Part shown: one piece after another, positions 6,567-13,525 of the stretch
Position numbering within the stretch: the first letter of the stretch is position 1
Layout of the letters: each line of letters begins with the position of its first letter
DNA from: JALZOC01 sp031361295
GTDB taxonomy: Bacteria > Acidobacteriota > Vicinamibacteria > Vicinamibacterales > 2-12-FULL-66-21
DNA length: 14,583 nucleotides
Direction of reading: 5' to 3'
Assembly (NCBI GenBank): GCA_031361295.1
Contig: JANMCN010000206.1
Coordinates: 1 to 14,583, forward strand
The notes under the pieces: generated by a model
What the model saw: only the letters and a program-made list of their open reading frames with translations
Told to the model about the DNA's origin: nothing
Databases searched by the model: none
Position numbers and translations under genes: made by a program

Positions 6567-7576
6567 TGCGTATTGAAGCCCTCTCCTGCGCGCGCGTCGA
6601 GACGTGCCGACACCGCGTCGAACACCGCGTCCGGCGTGATGCCCTTCATGCAGCGATGGTCGATCGGGCAATCGCGCAGCATGCAGGGCCGGCAGAACAC
6701 CGGGTGCACGAGCACGTCGTGCGCCCCCTGCGGAGCGGTCACGCGGTCGTCGGTAGGGCCGAACACCGCCACGACCGGAATCCCGAGGGCCGCCGCCAGG
6801 TGCATGCCCCCGGAGTCGTTGGACACGAAGGCGTCGCACCGCGCCAGGACGCCTGCGAGCAGGCGCAGATCCGTGCGGCCGATGAGATCCACCACGCGCG
6901 CGCCCGGCCGCAGCGAGGATTCTATCTCACGCGCGGCGTCGCGGTCCCCCGCCGCACCGAGGAGGACGCACGTCGCACCCCGCGCGGAGAGCCGCGCGAT
7001 CACGTCGGCAACCCGACCGGGCGGCCAGCGCTTCGCATGGCCGTACGCCGCGCCCGGCGCGAATCCGACCATGGGGCCGGTCGTGACGCCGGAGCGGGCC
7101 AGCACGGCGTCGGCGCGGAGCGCAGTCTCCGAACGCACCGAGACGCTGGGCCGTGGATCGGCCACGGGAAAGCCCAGGGCGCGCACCAGCTCCGCGTAAT
7201 ACGCCGACTGGTGCAGACGGCCGGCCGGCCGGCGGATGGATCGGGTCAGGCACGGTGTACGGAAGCTGCCGGCGTATCCCCATCGTTCTGGCACACCCGC
7301 CCGCCGCGCGACCCAGGCCGAACGAAAGGAGTTCGGCAGGAGCAGCGCGGCATCGAACGCCCCGGCCGCGAGCACCGCGATCTCCGTCGCGCCCGTCACA
7401 ACGAGGATCTCATCCTGCGCGGCCACGGTCTTCTCTTCGAACAGGGGGGCTACGGACGCGGTCGCCGCGACCGCGATCCGTCGGTCGGGGAACGCCGCGC
7501 GAACGGCCGCCATCGCGGGCAGCGCCATCACGGCGTCTCCGAGCCAGTTCGGCGCGCGGATCACCAGCCGCGTCAT
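6560..7576 (-). CDS. waaF: ADP-heptose:LPS heptosyltransferase II
   Basis: This 338-residue GT9 enzyme begins MTRLVIRAPNWLGDAVMALP, the classic WaaF N-terminus, with the predicted catalytic Asp D14. The donor half shows FAPGAAYGHAKRWPP (172-186), SNDSGGMHLAAALG (252-265) and VFGPTD (271-276). A Cys-rich segment follows: C295, C298, C303 and C309, in the CRPCMLRDCP region usual for WaaF. It adds the second heptose of the inner core at the cytoplasmic membrane face. The ATG at 7576 was chosen because the family begins exactly there; a GAGG lies 8 bases upstream, and the upstream frame overlaps lpxL as a shadow. A 49-base gap separates it from lpxL, the largest gap in the operon. Confidence 0.93.
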   Translation of the reverse strand: MTRLVIRAPNWLGDAVMALPAMAAVRAAFPDRRIAVAATASVAPLFEEKTVAAQDEILVVTGATEIAVLAAGAFDAALLLPNSFRSAWVARRAGVPERWGYAGSFRTPCLTRSIRRPAGRLHQSAYYAELVRALGFPVADPRPSVSVRSETALRADAVLARSGVTTGPMVGFAPGAAYGHAKRWPPGRVADVIARLSARGATCVLLGAAGDRDAAREIESSLRPGARVVDLIGRTDLRLLAGVLARCDAFVSNDSGGMHLAAALGIPVVAVFGPTDDRVTAPQGAHDVLVHPVFCRPCMLRDCPIDHRCMKGITPDAVFDAVSARLDARAGEGFNTQC

Positions 7577-7625
7577 GAGGTGAACCTCGGCGCGTTCCGC
7601 ATGCGCCTGCAGGGCATGGCGGGCA

Positions 7626-8636
7626 TTATTCCGCCGGCCCGGGTTCCGCGGGTGCCGGCTCGGGACCCTCCGACGTCGCGGCGGGAAACATGCCGCGCAC
7701 CCGCTCGCTGTCGGGAACGTCGCGCCAGCGACGGTGCATCCACAACCAGAGATGCGGATACCGCCGCACATACATCTCGAGCACGTCGGTGCAGCGCTGT
7801 GTGAACTCGCGTGTCGCCTCCTCGTCCCCGGCCCGCGGCGGGTCCACCGCGTGCTCGTACACCATCCGGAAGCGGCCGCCGGGCAATGGCAGCGCGAACA
7901 CCGGCACGACGGGCGCGCCGGTCCGAAGCGCCAGCGCCGCAAGAGCGGACGTCGTGGCGGCCGGACGATTGAAGAAATCCACGTAGATCGCGTCGGCCGG
8001 CTGCATGTGCTGGTCGATGAGGAACGCGACAGCCTGGTTCGCCTCGAGTGCGCGCAGGACGCGGCGGATGGCGCCACGCCGGTAGATGACGGCGTTGCCC
8101 GTGGCCCGGCGGACCGATTCGAGGAGATCGTGCAGTAGCGGGTTGTCGAGGGGGCGCGCCAGGACCGCGATCGGCTTGAGCGCAACGGCGTGCACGAGCG
8201 CGTTGATTTCCCAGAAGCCGAAGTGCCCGGTGAACAGCAGCACTCCTCGCCCCTGGGTGTGCGCCTGGATCACGCGCTCCTCGCCGGCGAACTCCACGCG
8301 GGCCAGCATGGCGGCCGGCTCCATCGTGCTGAACTTCAGCAGGGTGGCAAGCAATCGTCCGAAATGCGAGAACATCTCCCGCGCGATCACGTCGCATTCG
8401 GCTTCCGAGCGGAGCGGAAACGCCGCCCGGAGATTCTTGACCGCCAGGCGCCGATGTCCGCGATCCAGGACATAGAACGCTCTCCCGAGCAGCGTGCCGG
8501 CGCCGAGCACGGCCGACATCGGCAGCACGCGTGCGGCCGCGACGACGCTCATGACGGCGATGTACTCGAGTCTGTGCCGCAGGGTCGGTCCGGGCCGGGC
8601 GGCTTCCGTGCGCACGGGAGCGTGCTGATCAGGCAC
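7626..8636 (-). CDS. lpxL: Lipid A biosynthesis late acyltransferase (LpxL/HtrB family)
   Basis: This 336-residue LpxL/LpxM-family acyltransferase (PF03279 type) has an N-terminal hydrophobic anchor at about 24-56. The catalytic HX4E motif sits in TGHFGFWE (136-143; H138, E143), followed by ARPLDNP and a basic IYRRGAIRRVL segment. DQH (208-210), the FFNRPA region and PVVPVFALPLPGG are further family blocks. It transfers a secondary acyl chain to (Kdo)-lipid A at the inner membrane. The start is GTG 8636, overlapping the lpxK stop by 8 bases. The C-terminal ~18 residues are Pro/Glu/Ala-rich and probably disordered. Whether it acts as LpxL or another late acyltransferase cannot be told from one copy. 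Confidence 0.88.
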   Translation of the reverse strand: MPDQHAPVRTEAARPGPTLRHRLEYIAVMSVVAAARVLPMSAVLGAGTLLGRAFYVLDRGHRRLAVKNLRAAFPLRSEAECDVIAREMFSHFGRLLATLLKFSTMEPAAMLARVEFAGEERVIQAHTQGRGVLLFTGHFGFWEINALVHAVALKPIAVLARPLDNPLLHDLLESVRRATGNAVIYRRGAIRRVLRALEANQAVAFLIDQHMQPADAIYVDFFNRPAATTSALAALALRTGAPVVPVFALPLPGGRFRMVYEHAVDPPRAGDEEATREFTQRCTDVLEMYVRRYPHLWLWMHRRWRDVPDSERVRGMFPAATSEGPEPAPAEPGPAE

Positions 8637-9675
8637 GCGACGCTCCGAATGCCTGATTCGAAACGCGGGCGTCCGGGGTGGGCATCATGTCGCGCGCCGC
8701 GGCGAGCCCTCCGGCAAGCCAGGACCGGAAGTCTTCGAGCGGATCCGGTTCCATTGTAAGGGGCACCCATCCGACGACGTGCCGGAACGGACGGTGCGGC
8801 AGCAGCCGGACGAAATCCTTCTCGGTTGTCAGCACCGCGGCTGCCCCGGCGGCGGCCGCCCGGTCGAAAATGCGCGCGACGTCGGCGCGCGAATAGGGAT
8901 GGTGGTCGCGGAAGGACAGGGTCTCGACGAGCGAATAGCCCGCCGCGCGCAGGTCATCGAAGAACCGCGCCGGCGCCGCGATCCCGGCGACCGCCGTCAC
9001 CACGGCTGAAGGGGCCAGCGCCAGCCGGCGCCCGCCGGCAGATCCGACGGGCTCCAGGAGCGCGCGCCGGACCCGGAAGATCGGGATGTCCAGCCCCGCT
9101 ACGTCGATCTCGACATCGACGTCCGCGGCGACAATCGCGTCGGCGGCGATGCAGGCGTCGAGCGGCTCCCGGAGCCGTCCGCCGGGGAGCGTCACGGGAT
9201 GCGCGATATCGTCGCGTCCGATGATGAGAATGTCGAGATCGCGATCGAGCGGCAGGTGCTGGAAGCCGTCGTCGAGGACATGCACGGTCGCGCCGAACCG
9301 GTGTTCGGCGAGGCAGCCGGCCAGATACCGATCCGGCGACACGAGCACCGACGCACCCTCGAGGCACCGCGCCAGCATCAACGGCTCGTCGCCCGATCGG
9401 CCGAGGTCGCTCCGGATGCCGTCCGGGTCGCGGACGACCACCACGCCGTCTACCGGGCGCGTTCTCGCGTAGCCGCGGCTGAGGATGGCGGGGCGCTCTC
9501 CCATCCCGATCAGCTCGCGGGCGATGGCCGCGACGAGTGGCGTCTTGCCGCGGCCGCCGACGGCGAGGTTGCCCACGCTGATTACGGGCCGGCGCAGCCG
9601 GCGGCGGAGATCCGGCCGGGCGGCATAATGCTCGCGGCGGCGGCGCGCCACCGCCGCGTACAACGTGCTAAGCAC
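8629..9675 (-). CDS. lpxK: Tetraacyldisaccharide 4'-kinase
   Basis: This 348-residue P-loop kinase of the LpxK family has SVGNLAVGGRGKTPL (33-47) with the Walker A lysine, ILSRGYART (64-72), SGDEPLMLAR (94-103) and the DDGFQH motif (135-140), all family signatures. It also has PGGRLREP (164-171) and TTEKDFVRLLP near the C-terminus. It phosphorylates the 4' position of the lipid A disaccharide at the inner membrane. The start is GTG 9675, preceded by AGGA in GACAGGAC. The in-frame waaA stop 15 bases upstream rules out a longer protein. The N-terminal hydrophobic helix typical of Escherichia coli LpxK is therefore shortened to LSTLYAAVA. The C-terminal ~25 residues look unstructured. Confidence 0.93.
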   Translation of the reverse strand: MLSTLYAAVARRRREHYAARPDLRRRLRRPVISVGNLAVGGRGKTPLVAAIARELIGMGERPAILSRGYARTRPVDGVVVVRDPDGIRSDLGRSGDEPLMLARCLEGASVLVSPDRYLAGCLAEHRFGATVHVLDDGFQHLPLDRDLDILIIGRDDIAHPVTLPGGRLREPLDACIAADAIVAADVDVEIDVAGLDIPIFRVRRALLEPVGSAGGRRLALAPSAVVTAVAGIAAPARFFDDLRAAGYSLVETLSFRDHHPYSRADVARIFDRAAAAGAAAVLTTEKDFVRLLPHRPFRHVVGWVPLTMEPDPLEDFRSWLAGGLAAARDMMPTPDARVSNQAFGASRA

Positions 9676-9690
9676 GGCGTCCTGTCGCTC

Positions 9691-11025
9691 TCACAGTCGG
9701 CGGAAGGGACGGACCACGTCGCCGGGATTATCGGGAGGCATCAGCTGGGCAATCGCCGCAAGGCTCCTGTTGCGGGCGCCGCGATTGGCTTCGACGAGCG
9801 CGCGTGCCCCGGCGCCGAGGGTGGCGCGGCGGACCGGATCCCCGAGCAGGTCCACCAGCACGGGCTCCAGCTCGCGGCCGGTCTTCACCTGGACCGCGGC
9901 GGCGTTGTCGAGGAACGTCCGCGCGATTTCGGTGAAGTTGTGCATGGAAGGACCAAAGACGATTGGCTTCCCGAAGACCGCCGGTTCGAGGATATTGTGG
10001 CCGCCGGCGTCCACGAGGCTGCCTCCGACGAACACCACGGTGGCGACCTGGTACACCTGTGCGAGCTCGCCGATGGTATCGAGAATGACGACGTCGCAGC
10101 GGGGTTCCGCATCGACGCGCAGCTCCGTCCGGCGCGCGACGTTCCACCCGGCGCGGCGGGCCAGCCGCTCCGCCTCGTCGAAGCGTTCGGGTTTCCGCGG
10201 CGCGATGATCAGGAGCGCGTTCGTCATCGTGGCGCGAATCCGCTGGAACGCGTCGAGCACCGGTTCCTCTTCGCCGCGGATGGTGCTGGCGGCGATGATC
10301 ACCGGGCGGCCCGCCGTGATCCGGAAGTACCGCAGCACGCGGTTGCGCCCGCGATCGGCGGACGCCGACGCGCCCGGGATGTCGAGCGAGTCGAACTTCA
10401 GCGAGCCGGTGACCATGACGCGGTGCGGCTCGGCGCCGATGTCGACGATGCGCCGCGCGGACTCGTCGCTCTGCATGCAGAACCGGTCGACATGGCGCAG
10501 GACACGGCGGAAGAAGGGGCGCGCGAGCCGGTAGCGCGGATAGGAACGCGACGAGATGCGTCCGTTGACGAGCATCGTCCGGACGCCCGCCCGGTGGCAT
10601 GCACGGAGAAGGTTCGGCCAGAGCTCCGTCTCCATCATAATGAAGAGACGCGGTTTCACCAGCGCCAGGGTGCGGGTGACGATGAAACCCAGGTCGAAGG
10701 GAAAATAGAAGACTTCGTCGACGTATTGAAGATTGTTCCGGGCAATCTGCTGTCCCGTCATGGTCGTCGTCGAGAGGAACAGGCGCAGCTTCGGGTAGCG
10801 CTCGCGCAGCTCCGGCAGCAGCGCGCGGGCGGTCAGCACCTCGCCCACCGAGACCGCGTGAATCCAGATCGACTCGTCGCCGTCGTGATTGAAGGACCGG
10901 GGCAGGTAGCCCAGCCGCTGCGGCAGGTTCCTGACGTACTTCCGGTACCGCACCGCCTGGTAAACCAGGTACGGCGACATCAGGGCACAGAACGCCACGA
11001 TGAGGACGCTGTAAAGGGCGTACAA
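9691..11025 (-). CDS. waaA: 3-deoxy-D-manno-octulosonic acid (Kdo) transferase
   Basis: This 444-residue GT30 protein has an N-terminal membrane anchor (about 2-24), then HAVSVGEVLTARALLP (56-71) with E62 matching the catalytic Glu of studied WaaA enzymes, and METELWPNLL (131-140). It also has GSLKFDS and, in the donor domain, FVGGSLVDAGGHNILEP. It transfers Kdo from CMP-Kdo to the lipid A precursor at the cytoplasmic face. The number of Kdo residues added cannot be predicted. It starts at TTG 11025; an in-frame TGA six codons upstream excludes a longer form, and starting at the next ATG would cut the anchor. No clear Shine-Dalgarno is seen. It is the first gene of the LPS operon and diverges from gap. 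Also called kdtA. Confidence 0.93.
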   Translation of the reverse strand: MYALYSVLIVAFCALMSPYLVYQAVRYRKYVRNLPQRLGYLPRSFNHDGDESIWIHAVSVGEVLTARALLPELRERYPKLRLFLSTTTMTGQQIARNNLQYVDEVFYFPFDLGFIVTRTLALVKPRLFIMMETELWPNLLRACHRAGVRTMLVNGRISSRSYPRYRLARPFFRRVLRHVDRFCMQSDESARRIVDIGAEPHRVMVTGSLKFDSLDIPGASASADRGRNRVLRYFRITAGRPVIIAASTIRGEEEPVLDAFQRIRATMTNALLIIAPRKPERFDEAERLARRAGWNVARRTELRVDAEPRCDVVILDTIGELAQVYQVATVVFVGGSLVDAGGHNILEPAVFGKPIVFGPSMHNFTEIARTFLDNAAAVQVKTGRELEPVLVDLLGDPVRRATLGAGARALVEANRGARNRSLAAIAQLMPPDNPGDVVRPFRRL

Positions 11026-11030
11026 GACGG

Positions 11031-11042
11031 GAACCGCGGTTC
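11031..11042. promoter_or_regulatory. Perfect 12-bp palindrome in the waaA/gap divergent region
   Basis: GAACCGCGGTTC is its own reverse complement and lies 6 bases upstream of the waaA start codon. If the weak -10 at 11048-11043 is used, the palindrome covers the waaA transcription start, a usual operator position. The regulator is unknown and function is inferred from position only. Confidence 0.5.
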
Positions 11043-11072
11043 ACTCTAGTCCGTCGTTTGACCACGGCGCAA
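11043..11072 (-). promoter_or_regulatory. Weak candidate promoter for the LPS operon
   Basis: On the minus strand, TTGCGC (11072-11067) and TAGAGT (11048-11043) are separated by 18 bases. Both boxes match the sigma70 consensus only partly. The predicted start near 11036 would leave a leader of about 10 bases before the TTG of waaA, and lies inside the 12-bp palindrome. It is the best candidate in the 95-base divergent region but is not strong. Confidence 0.35.
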
Positions 11073-11087
11073 GCCGTTCGTTAGAAT
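11058..11087 (+). promoter_or_regulatory. Sigma70-type promoter for the gap operon
   Basis: TTGACC (11058-11063), an 18-base spacer and TAGAAT (11082-11087) form a good promoter. The -10 lies in an 11-bp palindrome TTAGAATCTAA (11081-11091). The expected start is near 11094, giving a leader of about 27 bases that contains GGGAGG (11107-11112), the ribosome binding site 8 bases before the gap ATG. Confidence 0.7.
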
Positions 11088-11120
11088 CTAAGGTTTCGCA
11101 GGTACTGGGAGGTATCGCAG

Positions 11121-12128
11121 ATGGCTATCAAAGTCGGGATAAACGGGTTCGGCCGGATCGGGCGCAACATCATGCGCGCTGCCATGGACGACAGCAGCAT
11201 CGATATCGTCGCGGTCAACGATCTGACCAACGCGGATACTCTCGCGCATCTGCTCAAGTACGACTCCATCCTCGGCAATCTCAAGGCGGAGACGTCCGCG
11301 AAGGGGGACCGGATCACCGTCGGCAAGCACGAGTTCCAGGTGCTCTCGCTGAAGGATCCCGCCCAGCTGCCGTGGAAGTCGCTGGGGGTGGACGTCGTGT
11401 TCGAGGGCACCGGCCTCTTCACGAAGCGCGACGACGCGGCGAAGCACATCTCGGCCGGCGCGAAGAAGGTCGTCATCACGGCCCCCGCGAAAAGCCCCGA
11501 CCTGACCGTCGTCCTGGGCGTGAACGAAGACAAGTACGATCCGGCGAAGCATCACATCCTGTCGAACGCCTCGTGCACGACGAACTGCCTGGCGCCGGTG
11601 GCGAAAATCCTGCACGAACGGTTCGGGATCCGCAAAGGCTGGATGACGACCGTCCACTCGTATACGAACGACCAGAACCTGCTCGACCTGCCACACAAGG
11701 ATCTGCGCCGCGCGCGGGCCGCGGCGCTGTCGATCATTCCCACGACCACCGGTGCGGCGGTGGCCGTCGGGGAAGTGCTGCCCGAGATCAAGGGGCGGCT
11801 CGACGGCATCGCCATGCGGGTCCCGACGCCGAACGTCTCGGTCGTCGACCTCGCGGTGCTCGTGGACAAGAAGACCTCGGCTGAGGAAGTGAACGCCGCG
11901 TTCAAGGCGGCGGCCGACGGCCCGCTGAAGAACATTCTTCAATACAGCACGCAGGAGCTCGTCTCGATCGACTTCAAGGGGAATCCGCACTCCTCCATCC
12001 TGGACGCGCCCTACACGTCCGTCATGGACGGTGACTTCGTGAAGATTCTCTCGTGGTACGACAACGAGTGGGGCTACTCGAACCGCTGCGTGGACCTGCT
12101 GCGCTATCTCGTCAAGAAGGGGCTGTAA
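11121..12128 (+). CDS. gap: Glyceraldehyde-3-phosphate dehydrogenase, type I
   Basis: This 335-residue GAPDH is of normal length. The NAD-binding N-terminus is GINGFGRIGRN (6-16) with VNDLT (32-36) at the end of strand beta2. The active-site block is SNASCTTNCLAP (148-159) with nucleophile C152, and the catalytic base is H179 in TTVHSYT. DNEWGYSNR occurs near the C-terminus. It oxidises glyceraldehyde 3-phosphate to 1,3-bisphosphoglycerate in the cytoplasm, giving the substrate of the next gene's product. The ATG at 11121 has a strong GGGAGG Shine-Dalgarno. It is the first gene of a gap-pgk-tpiA-secG operon, divergent from the LPS operon, with pgk starting 3 bases after its stop. Confidence 0.98.
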   Translation: MAIKVGINGFGRIGRNIMRAAMDDSSIDIVAVNDLTNADTLAHLLKYDSILGNLKAETSAKGDRITVGKHEFQVLSLKDPAQLPWKSLGVDVVFEGTGLFTKRDDAAKHISAGAKKVVITAPAKSPDLTVVLGVNEDKYDPAKHHILSNASCTTNCLAPVAKILHERFGIRKGWMTTVHSYTNDQNLLDLPHKDLRRARAAALSIIPTTTGAAVAVGEVLPEIKGRLDGIAMRVPTPNVSVVDLAVLVDKKTSAEEVNAAFKAAADGPLKNILQYSTQELVSIDFKGNPHSSILDAPYTSVMDGDFVKILSWYDNEWGYSNRCVDLLRYLVKKGL

Positions 12129-12131
12129 CGG

Positions 12132-13310
12132 TTGCGCCGCATCCAGGATCTCGATCTCGCGGGGAAGCGCGTCTTCCTGCGCGTCGATTTCAACGTCCCG
12201 ATCAAGAACGGCACGATCGGCGACGACACGCGGATCCGCTCCTCGCTGCCCACGATCCAGTACGCGCTCGAGCGCGGCGCGACGGTGATCCTCGCGTCGC
12301 ACCTCGGCCGACCGAAGGGCACACCGAACCCGGAGTATTCCCTGCGCCCCGTCGCCGCGAGGCTGTCGGAGCTGATCGGGCGCCCGGTCGAGTTCGCGGA
12401 GGACTCGGTTGGTGAGGCGGCGACCGCGGCGATTGACCGCGCGGCGCGCGGGAAGAAGGTCGTCCTCCTCGAGAATCTCCGGTTCCACGCCGAAGAGGAG
12501 AAGAACGATCCGGTCTTTGCGGCGCAGCTCGCGCGGCTGGCGGACGTCTATGTGAACGACGCGTTCGGTTCGGCCCACCGGGCGCATGCCTCGACCGAGG
12601 GCATCGTGCACCAGGTCAGGGAAACCGCCGCGGGCCTGCTCATGGCGGCAGAGGTCGAGTACATGGGGAAGATCCTCGAGCGCCCGGATCGCCCCTTCGT
12701 CGCGGTGCTCGGCGGCGCGAAGGTCTCGGACAAGCTGGAAGTGATCCAGAACCTCGTGCCCCGCGTCGATGCGCTCCTCATCGGCGGCGCGATGGCGTAC
12801 ACCTTTTTCAAGGCGCAGGGCCTGCCCGTGGGGCGTTCGCTCGTCGAGCCGGACCTGCTCGAGGCGGCGAAGGACGTCGTCCGCCAGGCGCAGGCCCGCC
12901 AGCTGCGGTTCGAGCTCCCGGTCGATCACGTCGTCGCGCCGAAGCTGGAGGCGGGCGCACCGGCGGAGATCCTGGACGTGGGCGACGCCGCCATCGGCGA
13001 TCGGATGGGGCTCGACATCGGGCCGAAAACCATCGCGCTCTATCGGAGCGTCATCGCGGGCGCGAACACCGTCACCTGGAACGGACCGATGGGCGTGTTC
13101 GAGATCGACGCGTTCGCGACGGGGACGATCGAGGTGGCCCGGGCCGTTGCCGATGTCAAGGGCACCACCGTCATCGGAGGCGGCGACTCCATCGCGGCCG
13201 TCGCGAAGGCCGGTGTCACCGATCGGATTACGCACATTTCGACCGGCGGCGGCGCGTCGCTGGAGTTTCTCGGCGGCCGTCAGCTTCCGGGGGTCGTCGC
13301 GCTAGGATGA
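12132..13310 (+). CDS. pgk: Phosphoglycerate kinase
   Basis: This 392-residue enzyme is of typical bacterial length. It shows RVDFNVP (17-23), SHLGRPKG (56-63), the LLENLRFHAEEEKND block, GGAKVSDKLEV, WNGPMGVFE, and the nucleotide-binding GGGDS (349-353) and STGGGASLEFL (370-380) at the C-terminus. It transfers phosphate from 1,3-bisphosphoglycerate to ADP. The start is TTG 12132, three bases after the gap stop, with GAAGGGG at the end of gap serving as ribosome binding site. The family N-terminus (short basic start, DLDLAGKRV) fits this start and no ATG is nearby. The stop codon is followed immediately by the 7-bp repeat array. Confidence 0.98.
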   Translation: MRRIQDLDLAGKRVFLRVDFNVPIKNGTIGDDTRIRSSLPTIQYALERGATVILASHLGRPKGTPNPEYSLRPVAARLSELIGRPVEFAEDSVGEAATAAIDRAARGKKVVLLENLRFHAEEEKNDPVFAAQLARLADVYVNDAFGSAHRAHASTEGIVHQVRETAAGLLMAAEVEYMGKILERPDRPFVAVLGGAKVSDKLEVIQNLVPRVDALLIGGAMAYTFFKAQGLPVGRSLVEPDLLEAAKDVVRQAQARQLRFELPVDHVVAPKLEAGAPAEILDVGDAAIGDRMGLDIGPKTIALYRSVIAGANTVTWNGPMGVFEIDAFATGTIEVARAVADVKGTTVIGGGDSIAAVAKAGVTDRITHISTGGGASLEFLGGRQLPGVVALG

Positions 13311-13512
13311 CGTGAAACGTGCAACGTGCAACGTGCAACGACGTCCGACGTGCAACGTGCGACGTGCAACGTGCAACGCCGGGCGACGGGCGACGGGCGA
13401 CGTCCGACAGTTGCACATTGAACATTGCACGTTGAACATTGCACGTTGCACCTGTTGCACGCTGCACGTGTTGAACGTTGAACCCTGCACGTTGCACGTT
13501 GCACGTTGCACG
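13311..13512. repeat. Inverted array of 7-bp repeats between pgk and tpiA
   Basis: The whole pgk-tpiA gap is built from phased 7-bp units. The left half (13311-13407) has units of type CGTGCAA, including three perfect ones at 13318-13338 and others at 13349, 13363 and 13370. Variants are CGTGAAA, CGTCCGA and CGTGCGA, and there is a run of three CGGGCGA at 13380-13400; two 3-base slips break the phase. The right half (13411-13512) has the reverse complement, TTGCACG, with variants TTGAACA, TTGAACG and CTGCACG, ending in three perfect units at 13492-13512. I count about 13 left and 14 right units. The outer ends (13317-13340 and 13490-13513) are perfectly complementary over 24 bases. The tpiA ribosome binding site starts at once after it. 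Confidence 0.93.
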
Positions 13513-13525
13513 TAGAAGGAGCCCC

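Noticed and set aside
10900..10925. Gln36 in the WaaA LPQRLG segment as loss of the catalytic Glu
   Set aside because: The catalytic Glu of characterised WaaA lies in the S-[VI]-G-E motif, which is intact here (E62).
9199..11049. 616-residue plus-strand frame opposite waaA and lpxK
   Set aside because: It is an antisense shadow in GC-rich DNA with low-complexity Arg/Asp/Ala composition; the opposite strand encodes clear WaaA and LpxK.
11088..13235. 715-residue minus-strand frame opposite gap and pgk
   Set aside because: It mirrors the codon pattern of gap/pgk, is rich in Arg/Asp/Val, and has no recognisable domain.
13311..13512. CRISPR array
   Set aside because: Units are only 7 bp, contiguous without spacers, and reverse orientation midway.
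13302..13515. Overlapping open frames on both strands through the 7-bp array, with repeated CNVQRAT/ARCTLHV peptides
   Set aside because: A 7-bp repeat has a 21-base (7-codon) period in every frame and no stop, so these frames are a by-product of the array.
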